Source of the DNA: an uncultured Butyrivibrio sp. | GTDB taxonomy: Bacteria > Bacillota > Clostridia > Lachnospirales > Lachnospiraceae | Length of the DNA: 64,000 nt | Direction: 5' to 3' | Assembly (NCBI GenBank): GCA_945928575.1 | Contig: CAMENP010000003.1 | Coordinates: forward strand, 62,001 to 126,000 | Part shown: positions 18,671 through 26,816 of the stretch, piece after piece | Position numbering within the stretch: the first letter of the stretch is position 1 | How the letters are laid out: each line of letters begins with the position of its first letter | Position numbers and translations under genes: made by a program | Notes under the pieces: generated by a model | Databases searched by the model: none | What the model saw: the letters and a program-made list of their open reading frames with translations, nothing else | Told to the model about the DNA's origin: nothing

Positions 18671-18699
18671 TTGCTATATGCAAAGGATGGTGTTATAAT
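18671..18699 (+). promoter_or_regulatory. Promoter for the ABC transporter
   Basis: TTGCTA (18671-18676), 17 bases, TATAAT (18694-18699) with TGT extended -10. An inverted repeat CTTTGCA / TGCAAAG (18662-18668, 18679-18685) brackets the -35 and could be an operator. Confidence 0.7.
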
Positions 18700-18735
18700 T
18701 TGTGCAAACTAAAATATGGGAACAGGAGACAGGAA

Positions 18736-19452
18736 ATGTTAATTTGTGATGAACTTGTTAAAAAGTACTATTCATGTACGGCAGTCAATCATGTTAATAT
18801 GAGACTGGATGACGGTAAAGTGTATGCGATGTTAGGACCTAACGGAAGCGGCAAGACAACACTTATGAAGATGATTGCGGGTCTTATCAAACCTACGTCG
18901 GGAACGATAACAATGGATGGTCATACACTTGATACACAAAGCAAAGCACACATAGCATATATGCCGACAGAGAGTTATTTCTATCCTTATATGACCGTTA
19001 AGGATATCGTGGCGTTTTATAAGGATTTTTATAAGGATTTTTCAGAACCGGTATTTTATGATCTGTTAGCCAAGATGGGATTGCAGTTCGGCGATAAGGT
19101 CAAGAACATGTCAACAGGTATGCTGGCAAAGCTAAAGATTGCGGTTGCGCTTTCGAGAGATGCAGGCCTTATCATGCTTGATGAACCGCTTAACGGCATA
19201 GACATTCTGGCAAGAGAAGTTATAATTAATGCCATCGTAGCCAATGCCGGAGGAAAAAGGACGATAGTGGTTTCGAGCCATCTGGTCGATGAACTTGAAA
19301 ATGTAGTAAACGGTGCTCTTTTTATGAAAAACGGTCAGCTTGTGCTTGCCGGAGATGCAGATAAATTAAGAGATGCCAATCAGAAATCACTTGTTGAATT
19401 GTACAAAGAAGTATATGGATGGGGAGGTGCACCTTATGCTAAAGCTTATTAA
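18736..19452 (+). CDS. ABC transporter ATP-binding protein
   Basis: Nucleotide-binding subunit of a two-gene ABC system. Walker A GPNGSGKTT (34-42); a divergent signature MSTGMLAKLK in place of LSGGQ, as is common in YtrB/GntR-associated ATPases; Walker B LIMLDEPLNGID; and a switch histidine in VVSSHLVDE. ATG 18736 (GGAGACAGG upstream) is the start. The open frame extends further 5' across the promoter, but that part is not coding. It overlaps the permease gene by 17 bases. Transport direction and substrate are unknown; export is typical. Confidence 0.9.
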   Translation: MLICDELVKKYYSCTAVNHVNMRLDDGKVYAMLGPNGSGKTTLMKMIAGLIKPTSGTITMDGHTLDTQSKAHIAYMPTESYFYPYMTVKDIVAFYKDFYKDFSEPVFYDLLAKMGLQFGDKVKNMSTGMLAKLKIAVALSRDAGLIMLDEPLNGIDILAREVIINAIVANAGGKRTIVVSSHLVDELENVVNGALFMKNGQLVLAGDADKLRDANQKSLVELYKEVYGWGGAPYAKAY

Positions 19453-20200
19453 ATACGAACTCAGAAAAGATATGACATTGTATATCGTTGTTTTTTCAGT
19501 GCTTTTTGCGCTTGAACTTTATCTTGGCGGAAGTATTTTATGCAAAAGTGATACCAATGTGGCTATATCAATGATACTTTTCCTGCTGTGCGGCTGGGCA
19601 GGTATTATATTCCTTATGGTAATGGGTGTTGTGTCATATGCCAGGGAACTTAATTCCAAATACAGTTATATGACATTTATGACCCCGAATTCGACGTATG
19701 CCATAGTCGGAGCCAAGTACCTTACGCTGCTTATTGTGACCGTCCTGGCATCGGCGCTTTATATTCTCTTTATTTATGCTGACGTACAGTTAGCTATGGT
19801 TAAATACGGCAATATCAAAAATATGAGAGAAATGGTTGACCAGATCCTTGAAATCATGGCGGGCAAGAATGTGTCTGATATTATAATCAGTATTGCGGCG
19901 GTTGTGCTCGGAATATGGATTAACATAATTCTTACTGTAAGTTTCGCATATCTTGCGATAACATTAAGTGCTACCATACTTGCCAATAAGAAGGGCAAAG
20001 GATGGCTCGCATTCGGACTTTTTGTTGTTATAAGGGTTGTGACGGCAATTGCATCATCCCATATTCCGACATTTGATTTCGGCGATTCGTTTGCACAGAT
20101 GATAGCGGGCTCATGGCTTGTGTACCTGTTTGAAATCGCATTTATAATAGGAACATACATCGGAGTTTCTGAACTTCTTAAGAGAAAAGTAAGCCTTTAA
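19436..20200 (+). CDS. ABC transporter membrane subunit
   Basis: 254-residue permease partner of the ATPase, with about six hydrophobic helices (near residues 20-40, 48-75, 100-120, 150-185, 192-212, 225-245) and charged N-terminal LKLIKYELRKD, a common opening in ABC-2 type permeases. GGGGAGGTG lies ahead of the ATG, inside the ATPase gene, indicating coupled translation. A terminator follows. No further subunit or regulator gene adjoins it. Confidence 0.85.
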   Translation: MLKLIKYELRKDMTLYIVVFSVLFALELYLGGSILCKSDTNVAISMILFLLCGWAGIIFLMVMGVVSYARELNSKYSYMTFMTPNSTYAIVGAKYLTLLIVTVLASALYILFIYADVQLAMVKYGNIKNMREMVDQILEIMAGKNVSDIIISIAAVVLGIWINIILTVSFAYLAITLSATILANKKGKGWLAFGLFVVIRVVTAIASSHIPTFDFGDSFAQMIAGSWLVYLFEIAFIIGTYIGVSELLKRKVSL

Positions 20201-20223
20201 CTCACGGGCGGAAGGCTCATTAC

Positions 20224-20287
20224 AAATTGACATTTATCTGACATACTGTTAAAATCATATGTACTGATAAATGTCAATTTTTATTTT
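20224..20287 (+). terminator. Terminator after the ABC permease gene
   Basis: Perfect 15-bp stem (20224-20238 with 20266-20280) with a 27-base loop, followed by TTATTTT. The left arm contains the -35 of the rex promoter. Confidence 0.75.
20227..20255 (+). promoter_or_regulatory. rex promoter
   Basis: Consensus TTGACA (20227-20232), 17 bases, TAAAAT (20250-20255), with TGT extended -10. It is embedded in the preceding terminator. I do not see a Rex operator (TTGTGAA...TTCACAA) here. Confidence 0.75.
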
Positions 20288-20299
20288 CAGGAGGAACGT

Positions 20300-20926
20300 A
20301 TGGACCGTAATGATATATCACTGGCTGTAGTCAAGAGGCTGCCAAGATATTACAGATATCTTGAAGAATTGCTTGACAACGGAGTTGAAAGGATATCCTC
20401 AGGAGATCTCAGTAACAGAATGAAGGTATCGGCTTCGCAGATAAGACAGGATCTGAACCATTTCGGCGGATTCGGCCAGCAGGGATACGGATATAATGTT
20501 GAATATTTACATGATGAGATTGCGAAGATCCTCGGAATTGACCATGTTCATAATATTATAATCGCCGGTTCAGGTAATCTTGGAAGGGCGATTGCGAATT
20601 ATGCTAATTTTGAGAAACGAGGATTTGTTGTCAAGGGAATGTTTGACTGTAATCCGGAGCTTATAGGCAGGGAATGCCGCGGCGCTAAGATCATGCCTAT
20701 GGAAGAGATGGCGGATTTTATCAGGGACAATAATATTGAAATCATGGCACTTACCATACCTAAGACAAGTGCGAATGAAGTTGCCAGAATGGCAGTGGAA
20801 GCGGGAATCAAGGGCATATGGAATTTTGCGCATATGGACCTTATAGTTCCGTCGGATGTTGTGGTTGAGAATGTACATCTTTCGGAAAGCCTTATGACAT
20901 TGTCATATAATATGAATACCAGATAA
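20300..20926 (+). CDS. rex: Redox-sensing transcriptional repressor Rex
   Basis: Homodimeric repressor that reads the NADH/NAD+ ratio and controls fermentation and respiration genes. The N-terminal winged helix (about 1-80) contains RLPRYYRYLEEL and VSASQIRQDLNHFGGFGQQGYGY. The Rossmann domain starts with the GSGNLGRAIANY dinucleotide loop (about 91-102). The C-terminal swapped helix is VHLSESLMTLSYNM. Length 208 is typical. AGGAGGAA precedes the ATG. It is followed by its own terminator. It fits the anaerobic lifestyle suggested by nrdDG. Confidence 0.97.
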   Translation: MDRNDISLAVVKRLPRYYRYLEELLDNGVERISSGDLSNRMKVSASQIRQDLNHFGGFGQQGYGYNVEYLHDEIAKILGIDHVHNIIIAGSGNLGRAIANYANFEKRGFVVKGMFDCNPELIGRECRGAKIMPMEEMADFIRDNNIEIMALTIPKTSANEVARMAVEAGIKGIWNFAHMDLIVPSDVVVENVHLSESLMTLSYNMNTR

Positions 20927-20931
20927 GAATT

Positions 20932-20959
20932 GTCTGCTGCGACAGGTAGCAGACTTTTT
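20932..20959 (+). terminator. Terminator after rex
   Basis: 7-bp stem (20932-20938 with 20948-20954) followed by five T residues. Confidence 0.75.
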
Positions 20960-20988
20960 AACTATATGAACAGAGAGGAATGAAAGCA

Positions 20989-21591
20989 ATGGCTCTTACT
21001 ATCGAAGAAGTTAAGAAGAATGCGGCATACAAACAGCTGCCGATATTGACACTTGATGAACGGTATCATGTCCTTTTTCCGGAAAAGGATAAGACTGACG
21101 AGATAAGGGAATGCGAGAAGAACCTCAATGACCTTTTAAAACGTCAGGGCCAGATCAATAACGACCTTAAGGAAGTACATAAGATTAAAGACAAGCTTAT
21201 GCAGTCGATTATAGAGAATGTCGAGAATATGGAACTGTCGGAGTCCAAGCGGCAGAAACTTATGGCAACGAACCAGAAACTGATAATAGAAGCGAAGATG
21301 AAGATAGAGGAACTTGAACAGGAACAGCTTGATATTCCTTACAAGATACGCAATGCCAATATTAAACTTGTGATCGAATGTGTACAGGTGTGTTACGACA
21401 GGATACATTCCAATTACAGGGACATACAGAAACTTGCAGCCTGGATTGATGAGACGAGAACCGAACTTAAGAGGAGAATCATAATCAAACAGGATAAGGA
21501 AATTGCCAATACCAATATATATACATACATGCATGATCTGTTAGGACCTGAGATGATGGAAGTTTTTGATAATAAGGAGGAGAACGGATAA
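20989..21591 (+). CDS. Coiled-coil protein of unknown function
   Basis: I do not recognise this gene. The 200-residue product is cytosolic, strongly charged (Lys/Glu) and helical, with heptad-like stretches about residues 30-70 and 75-125, and a conserved-looking N-terminal block LPILTLDERYHVLFPEKD. There is no signal peptide or membrane segment. ATG 20989 is chosen (AGAGAGG 10 bases upstream); ATG 20980 is only 1 base from that site. Only 2 bases separate it from nnr, so the two are translated from one mRNA. A structural or adaptor role is possible. Confidence 0.7.
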   Translation: MALTIEEVKKNAAYKQLPILTLDERYHVLFPEKDKTDEIRECEKNLNDLLKRQGQINNDLKEVHKIKDKLMQSIIENVENMELSESKRQKLMATNQKLIIEAKMKIEELEQEQLDIPYKIRNANIKLVIECVQVCYDRIHSNYRDIQKLAAWIDETRTELKRRIIIKQDKEIANTNIYTYMHDLLGPEMMEVFDNKEENG

Positions 21592-21593
21592 TC

Positions 21594-23084
21594 ATGAAAT
21601 ATGCTTTAACGGGAGCAATGTCCAAAGCAGTTGATGAATACACAATACATTCAATGGGTGTTCCATCGGTGGTGCTTATGGAGAGGGCGGCGCTCGAGGT
21701 CGCTGGAAGTGTTGCCAGAATTGCGGCTGAATTCGGAAGAAGTGTCAGAATATGTGCGGTATGCGGACATGGCAATAATGGTGCCGACGGTGTGGCTACT
21801 GCAAGAATACTGACCTGGCAGGGACTTACGGTTGATATAATAACTGTCGGCAATGATGAACATATGACGGAAGAATTCAGGCTTCAGGAAGATATTGCCC
21901 GGAAATCACATGTTCCGTCCGGTAACATATCAGATATAGGTGAATATGATATAATAGTGGATGCCATATTCGGAACCGGATTGTCCAGGGATGTAAAGGA
22001 ACCGTACAGTGAAGTTATTGACATGATTAATGACGCCGGAGGCCTTGTTGTGAGCGTTGATATCCCATCCGGTATCAATGCCGATACAGGTGCGGTTATG
22101 AATTGTGCAGTCAGGGCGGATGCAACGGTAACATTTGGATATAATAAGCTCGGAATGATGCTTTATCCCGGAAAGGAATATGCGGGAGACATAACGGTTG
22201 CCGACATCGGTTTCTGCCCACAGGCACTGTCGGGTCTTAATCCTGTCAGATATTTTACACCGGAAGATGTATATAAAATACCTGAAAGAGATGCACACTC
22301 CAATAAGGGCACATACGGAAGAACGGTAGTGATTGCCGGAAATGCATTAATGAGCGGTGCGGCTTATCTTGCGGCGGAGGCTTCTTACAGAAGCGGCAGC
22401 GGGCTTGCGGAAATAGTGACGCATAATAACAATACTGCGGTATTAAGGGAACTTATACCGGAAGCGATTGTCGACGGGTACGATAGCGATAATGCGGAGA
22501 ATGTGGTCATAAATGCCGTAAACAGGGCATCAAGGATAATAATCGGACCGGGACTCGGTACGGATGAGACCGCGCGGAATATAGTATATAAAGTGATTGA
22601 TTCGGCAGAATGTCAGCTTATAATAGACGCGGATGCACTGAACATTATCGCAGATGATATTTCTTTATTGAAAAAATGTAAAAGTACTGTTATAATTACA
22701 CCGCACATAGGTGAAATGGAAAGATTATGTCATATTCCGAAAGACGAAATACTTAAGGACACGGCAGGATTTGCGGCACGTTTTGCGGTACAGAATAATG
22801 TGATCTGTGTACTTAAGGATGCAGCTACCGTTGTGGCATCACCGGACGGAGGATTGTATATTAATACATCCGGATGCGCGGCTATGAGCAAAGGCGGAAT
22901 GGGCGATGTGCTTACAGGCGTAATATCAGGAATGCTCGCCTGCAGGCTTGAACCTTTTTCGGCAGCGGCAATGGGCGTATATATACACGGCCTTGCGGGA
23001 TGCGCGGCAGCGAAGGGAAAGAGCCTCCATTCGGTTAAGGCAGGAGATCTTTTCGAATACATAGGCACTGTTATGTGCAAATAA
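21594..23084 (+). CDS. nnr: Bifunctional NAD(P)HX epimerase / ADP-dependent dehydratase
   Basis: Repairs hydrated NADH and NADPH. The N-terminal YjeF_N epimerase domain (about 1-210) shows CGHGNNGADG, DAIFGTGL and DIPSGINADTG. The C-terminal ribokinase-like dehydratase (about 225-496) shows HSNKGTYGRTVVIAGN, GPGLG, LIIDADALN, TPHIGEMERL and the catalytic KGGMGDVLTG motif. 496 residues is the full bifunctional length. GGAGGAG is upstream. It is followed by alr, a neighbour seen in many Firmicutes. Confidence 0.95.
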   Translation: MKYALTGAMSKAVDEYTIHSMGVPSVVLMERAALEVAGSVARIAAEFGRSVRICAVCGHGNNGADGVATARILTWQGLTVDIITVGNDEHMTEEFRLQEDIARKSHVPSGNISDIGEYDIIVDAIFGTGLSRDVKEPYSEVIDMINDAGGLVVSVDIPSGINADTGAVMNCAVRADATVTFGYNKLGMMLYPGKEYAGDITVADIGFCPQALSGLNPVRYFTPEDVYKIPERDAHSNKGTYGRTVVIAGNALMSGAAYLAAEASYRSGSGLAEIVTHNNNTAVLRELIPEAIVDGYDSDNAENVVINAVNRASRIIIGPGLGTDETARNIVYKVIDSAECQLIIDADALNIIADDISLLKKCKSTVIITPHIGEMERLCHIPKDEILKDTAGFAARFAVQNNVICVLKDAATVVASPDGGLYINTSGCAAMSKGGMGDVLTGVISGMLACRLEPFSAAAMGVYIHGLAGCAAAKGKSLHSVKAGDLFEYIGTVMCK

Positions 23085-23117
23085 TCAGTTAGATATAATA
23101 GAGGATAATTAACAGCA

Positions 23118-24239
23118 ATGAAGAAGTTTACGAGAACTTATGCAATAATACATCTGGATGCGCTCCATGCCAATATCAGACAGGCGAAAGAAAGAGTCGG
23201 AGACAATGTCAAAATAATGGCAATCGTTAAGGCGGATGCTTACGGACACGGAGCAATAGAAGTTGCCAAAGCAATTAAAGACGAGGTTTACGGATTTGCG
23301 GTTGCAACGGCAAGGGAAGCAATTGAATTAAGGGAGCACGGCATCAGCAATATGATCCTCGTGCTGGGATATGTATGCAAGGCAGAATATGAAGAAGTGA
23401 TCAGAAACCGTATTACATTTGCAATGCTTTCCGAAGAAATGGCTAAGGAAGTATCCGAATGTGCGGTTCAGATGAATGAAAATGCCTCATGTCATATAAA
23501 AATCAATACGGGAATGAACAGAATCGGTTTTGCGGCCGATGAATCATCGATTGATGAGATAGAGAGAGTATGTAAAATGCCGGGACTTGACTGCGAAGGA
23601 ATTTTCATGCATTTTGCAACGGCGGATTCAAGCGATAAGACTTTTTCACATATACAGTTTGAAAGATTCATGAAAGTGATAGATGAACTTGCGGACAGAG
23701 GTGTGAATTTCAGAATAAGGCATTGCTGCAACAGCGCAGCCATAGTTGATATGCCTGAATATGCACTTGATATGGTAAGAGAGGGCATTATTCTTTACGG
23801 AATGCATCCGTCCGATGAGATGCAGACTGAGATAAAATATAATCCGGTAATGGAATTAAAGAGCCATGTTATATTTGTGAAGGAATTGGGAGCGGGTGAA
23901 GGAATCAGTTACGGAAGAACTTATATAACCGACCGTCCGACCAGAGTCGCTACGGTTGCAATCGGTTATGCGGACGGCTACCCGCGTTCGCTTTCATCCA
24001 AGGGTTATGTTCTCATTCACGGAAAGAAAGCGCCTATCCTCGGAAGAATATGCATGGACCAGATGATGGTTGATATTACGGACATTCCGGACGTGAAAGT
24101 TGAAGATGTAGTCACACTTATCGGTAAAGACGGTGACGAGATCATAACGGTTGAAGAACTTGCCGCGATATCCGGCAAATTCGATTATGAATTTGTATGC
24201 GGTATCTCACAGAGAGTTGAGCGTAAGTACGTTCCGTAA
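23118..24239 (+). CDS. alr: Alanine racemase
   Basis: PLP enzyme interconverting L- and D-alanine for peptidoglycan. The PLP lysine is Lys38 in AIVKADAYGHG, and the second catalytic base is Tyr265 in GISYGRTY, at the same position as in the Geobacillus enzyme. GYADGYPR and the dimer-site ICMDQMMVDIT are present. Length 373 is normal. It follows nnr by 33 bases and precedes mazF by 73 bases. D-Ala feeds the MurF step encoded downstream in this window. Confidence 0.97.
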   Translation: MKKFTRTYAIIHLDALHANIRQAKERVGDNVKIMAIVKADAYGHGAIEVAKAIKDEVYGFAVATAREAIELREHGISNMILVLGYVCKAEYEEVIRNRITFAMLSEEMAKEVSECAVQMNENASCHIKINTGMNRIGFAADESSIDEIERVCKMPGLDCEGIFMHFATADSSDKTFSHIQFERFMKVIDELADRGVNFRIRHCCNSAAIVDMPEYALDMVREGIILYGMHPSDEMQTEIKYNPVMELKSHVIFVKELGAGEGISYGRTYITDRPTRVATVAIGYADGYPRSLSSKGYVLIHGKKAPILGRICMDQMMVDITDIPDVKVEDVVTLIGKDGDEIITVEELAAISGKFDYEFVCGISQRVERKYVP

Positions 24240-24312
24240 ATTTTTGATCATAACTGAATAAAAACACACGAAAGCAGCAATAATAAAGTTAAATTTAATT
24301 GACGGAGTGTGT

Positions 24313-24669
24313 TTGATCGTGGTTGTTAGAAGAGGAGATATTTTCTATGCCGATTTAAGACCTGTTATAGGGTCGGAACAGGGAGGAATAAGACCTGTGC
24401 TTATTATACAAAATGATACAGGCAATAAGCACAGCCCGACTGTTATATGTGCGGCTATCACATCAAGGATGAATAAAGCCAAACTCCCGACACATGTGGA
24501 GATAGACTCTAATAAGTACGATATGATTAAAGATTCGGTTATTCTGCTTGAACAGCTTAGAACAATAGACAAGACGAGATTAAAGGATAAGGTGTGCCAT
24601 CTTGACAATGAAATTATAATAAAAGTTAACAAGGCACTTCTTACAAGTCTGGAAATTATCCGTACATAG
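24313..24669 (+). CDS. mazF: MazF/EndoA-type endoribonuclease without adjacent antitoxin gene
   Basis: 118-residue PemK/MazF-fold mRNA interferase. Conserved positions [54 protein letters not shown] all match the Bacillus EndoA type, so the catalytic site appears intact. I choose TTG 24313 with GGAG 5 bases upstream, the same rare start class as reported for Bacillus ndoA; GTG 24319 is possible. In Bacillus the antitoxin gene lies between alr and ndoA. Here only 73 bases separate them, with no open frame, so the antitoxin must be elsewhere or absent. Confidence 0.9.
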   Translation: MIVVVRRGDIFYADLRPVIGSEQGGIRPVLIIQNDTGNKHSPTVICAAITSRMNKAKLPTHVEIDSNKYDMIKDSVILLEQLRTIDKTRLKDKVCHLDNEIIIKVNKALLTSLEIIRT

Positions 24670-24694
24670 GATATAAGGACGGAAAGGATGATAT

Positions 24695-26023
24695 ATGGGC
24701 GATGGCCGGACGTATATAGGTGTAGGTCTGTTTGCACTGTTTCTGATAATAGATGCAATACTTTATTCTTTTGAATCTGCACTTAAGAATATCAATGAGA
24801 AAGATATAGAGGAAAAATCACAGGAAGACGATAAGAGGGCTGCACGCCTTAAGAAAATAATGGATAACCCGTCACGTTTCGGAGATACTTTTGATGTCAT
24901 TATGTTCGTGACAAATCTCGTTGCGGGCGGTTACATATTGGCGGTTGTACGTGCATATATAATGAAAAGCACCAGGGCGGACGGAACGCTTGTATCAATT
25001 CTTACTGCCATTGTCATGCTTTTGATACTTCTTGTTTTCGGTGTGATGATTCCAAAGAAAATAGGAAAGCGCAATCCTATTAAGACCGCAAAACGGTACT
25101 GTTCGGTTGCGCAGGCGCTTATTACGCTTCTTTATCCGGTATGTGCGGCAGTATCTGCGTTATCACATGTTATAATCAGAATATTTGGAATCAATCCTGA
25201 TGAGGATAACGACAACGTTACCGAGGAAGAAATCATCACAATGGTAAATGAAGGCCAGGAGCAGGGAGTTTTGGAGGCTTCCGAGGCCGAAATGATTGCG
25301 AATATATTTGAACTCGGCGATAAATCTGCCGGCGACATCATGACGCATCGTGCGTCAATAGAAGCAATAGATTGCGAGATGACGCTGGATACATTTATAC
25401 AGAATCATATAGACGGCAAATATTCAAGATTTCCGGTGTATGAAGGTGACATAGATGATATCATTGGCACCATTCATATAAGGGATGCACTTATTTTTTA
25501 CAGAAATATTCCGAACAGGGCTAAGAAACTTAAAGATCTTAAGTCATTGTTGAGGGAACCGTTCTTCGTGCCGGAGACAAGGGATATAGATGATCTTCTT
25601 AAGGATATGCAGACGGCCAAAATACATATGGGTATAGTGGTTGACGAATACGGTCAGACGGCCGGTGTCATAAGCATGGAAGATATTATCGAGGAAATCG
25701 TCGGAAATATTCTGGATGAATATGATGAGGAAGAAGAAGTTATCACACATGATGACAACGGAACATATGTGGTTGACGGGCTTACAGAACTTGATGATAT
25801 AAATAAACTGCTCGGAACCGATATAGAGAGCGAAGAGTATGATACCCTTAACGGATATCTTATATCAAAACTTGACAGAATACCCGGTGATGACGAGAAA
25901 GCGGTTGTAAAATCCGACGGACTCATATTTAAGATTACAGAAGTATCGGGCAATGTGATCCGTAAAGTGGAAATTACAAGGGATGAGCAGGCACAGACCG
26001 ATAACAAGCAGGAAAAGGAATAA
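24695..26023 (+). CDS. CNNM/CBS-domain membrane protein (HlyC/CorC family)
   Basis: An N-terminal membrane part (DUF21/CNNM-like, hydrophobic about 5-25, 65-88, 98-118, 130-152), then a tandem CBS pair (about 205-330, with AGDIMTHRASI and MGIVVDEYGQTAGVISMEDIIEEIVG) and a C-terminal CorC_HlyC domain (about 345-432). This architecture is linked to Mg2+/Co2+ handling; the older haemolysin label is historical. Length 442 is standard. The gene follows mazF by 25 bases. Confidence 0.9.
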   Translation: MGDGRTYIGVGLFALFLIIDAILYSFESALKNINEKDIEEKSQEDDKRAARLKKIMDNPSRFGDTFDVIMFVTNLVAGGYILAVVRAYIMKSTRADGTLVSILTAIVMLLILLVFGVMIPKKIGKRNPIKTAKRYCSVAQALITLLYPVCAAVSALSHVIIRIFGINPDEDNDNVTEEEIITMVNEGQEQGVLEASEAEMIANIFELGDKSAGDIMTHRASIEAIDCEMTLDTFIQNHIDGKYSRFPVYEGDIDDIIGTIHIRDALIFYRNIPNRAKKLKDLKSLLREPFFVPETRDIDDLLKDMQTAKIHMGIVVDEYGQTAGVISMEDIIEEIVGNILDEYDEEEEVITHDDNGTYVVDGLTELDDINKLLGTDIESEEYDTLNGYLISKLDRIPGDDEKAVVKSDGLIFKITEVSGNVIRKVEITRDEQAQTDNKQEKE

Positions 26024-26027
26024 ATAT

Positions 26028-26056
26028 TTATCCTCCGGTAATAATGATTGTATCAT
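26028..26056 (+). promoter_or_regulatory. Candidate tepA promoter inside hairpin
   Basis: TTATCC, 17 bases, TATCAT (26051-26056). The -35 is weak. The -10 lies in the loop of the hairpin at 26031-26076. Confidence 0.35.
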
Positions 26057-26076
26057 ATATTGCCGGGGGAATTTTT
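26031..26076 (+). terminator. Terminator-like hairpin overlapping tepA ribosome site
   Basis: 12-bp stem with two G-U pairs (26031-26042 with 26059-26070), then a T-run that abuts the tepA ATG. The GGGGGA Shine-Dalgarno (26065-26070) is the right arm, so transcripts reading through either stop or hide the ribosome site. Confidence 0.65.
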
Positions 26077-26712
26077 ATGTCTGAAGAACAAAACAACATT
26101 AAAGAATACGGAACTGTAAACAGTGATGGGATAGAAATAGTTACTGTAATAGGCGAGATAGAGGGACATCAGAATCTTGGACGCGATTCAAAGACCACGA
26201 GTTATGAGCATATGCTCCCGCTGTTGGCGTCTTACGAAAGAAACGCTGATGTAAAAGGAATACTCTATCTTATAAATACAATCGGAGGCGATGTGTCATG
26301 CGGCCTTTCGATAGCGGAGATGATAGCCGGATTAAGCAAACCGTCGGTATCATTAATAATAGGCGACAGCCATTCGATAGGATTGCCGATAGCGGTGGCT
26401 GCGGATTATTCATATATAGTTCCGAGCGCTACGGTTGTCATACACCCGGTAAGAATGAACGGAACGATTCTTGGGACGGGACAGACTTACAGACAGTTTA
26501 AATCGATACAGGACAGAATTATAAGTTTTGTTGCGGCACATTCGCAATGCCCGGAGTACGAACTTGAGAGAATGATGATGGAGACATCAATGATGGCCAA
26601 GGATCTCGGAACAATTCTGGTCGGAAGTGAGGCTGTGGATGCGGGACTTGTGAACCAATGCGGGTCAATAGGCGATGCTTTGGATAAACTTTCCGGGATG
26701 ATCTGCAAATAA
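26077..26712 (+). CDS. tepA: ClpP-class serine protease (TepA-like)
   Basis: ClpP/crotonase-fold peptidase of the TepA/YmfB group (translocation-enhancing protein in Bacillus). Visible: LINTIGGDVSCGLSIAE, the serine-nucleophile loop GDSHSIGLPIA, and the histidine region VVIHPVRMNG. ATG 26077 gives 211 residues, with GGGGGA upstream. An ATG-like extension at 26044 has no ribosome site. As in Bacillus, it lies close to the spoIIIE/ftsK gene, here with uppP between. The natural substrate is uncertain. Confidence 0.85.
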   Translation: MSEEQNNIKEYGTVNSDGIEIVTVIGEIEGHQNLGRDSKTTSYEHMLPLLASYERNADVKGILYLINTIGGDVSCGLSIAEMIAGLSKPSVSLIIGDSHSIGLPIAVAADYSYIVPSATVVIHPVRMNGTILGTGQTYRQFKSIQDRIISFVAAHSQCPEYELERMMMETSMMAKDLGTILVGSEAVDAGLVNQCGSIGDALDKLSGMICK

Positions 26713-26721
26713 TTAAATTGA

Positions 26722-26750
26722 TTGTACTAATCCGAAAAAAATGGTATAAT
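26722..26750 (+). promoter_or_regulatory. uppP promoter
   Basis: TTGTAC (26722-26727), 17 bases, perfect TATAAT (26745-26750), with TGG extended -10. The -10 lies in the left arm of the preceding terminator. Confidence 0.75.
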
Positions 26751-26779
26751 AATCCGGAATGACTGTTATACCATTTTTT
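26736..26779 (+). terminator. Terminator after tepA
   Basis: Perfect 14-bp stem (26736-26749 with 26766-26779), A-run in front and T-run inside the right arm. It overlaps the uppP promoter. Confidence 0.8.
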
Positions 26780-26816
26780 ATTATATAGTAGTTGATATAC
26801 AGCTGGAGGAAAGACA

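Noticed and set aside
18562-18735. N-terminal extension of the ABC ATPase frame
   Set aside because: It runs across the divergent promoters and an AT-rich non-coding stretch; the ATPase fold begins at ATG 18736 with a ribosome site.
24240-24306. Short antitoxin gene between alr and mazF
   Set aside because: 73 bases to the TTG start with stops in all frames; too short for an EndoAI-type protein.
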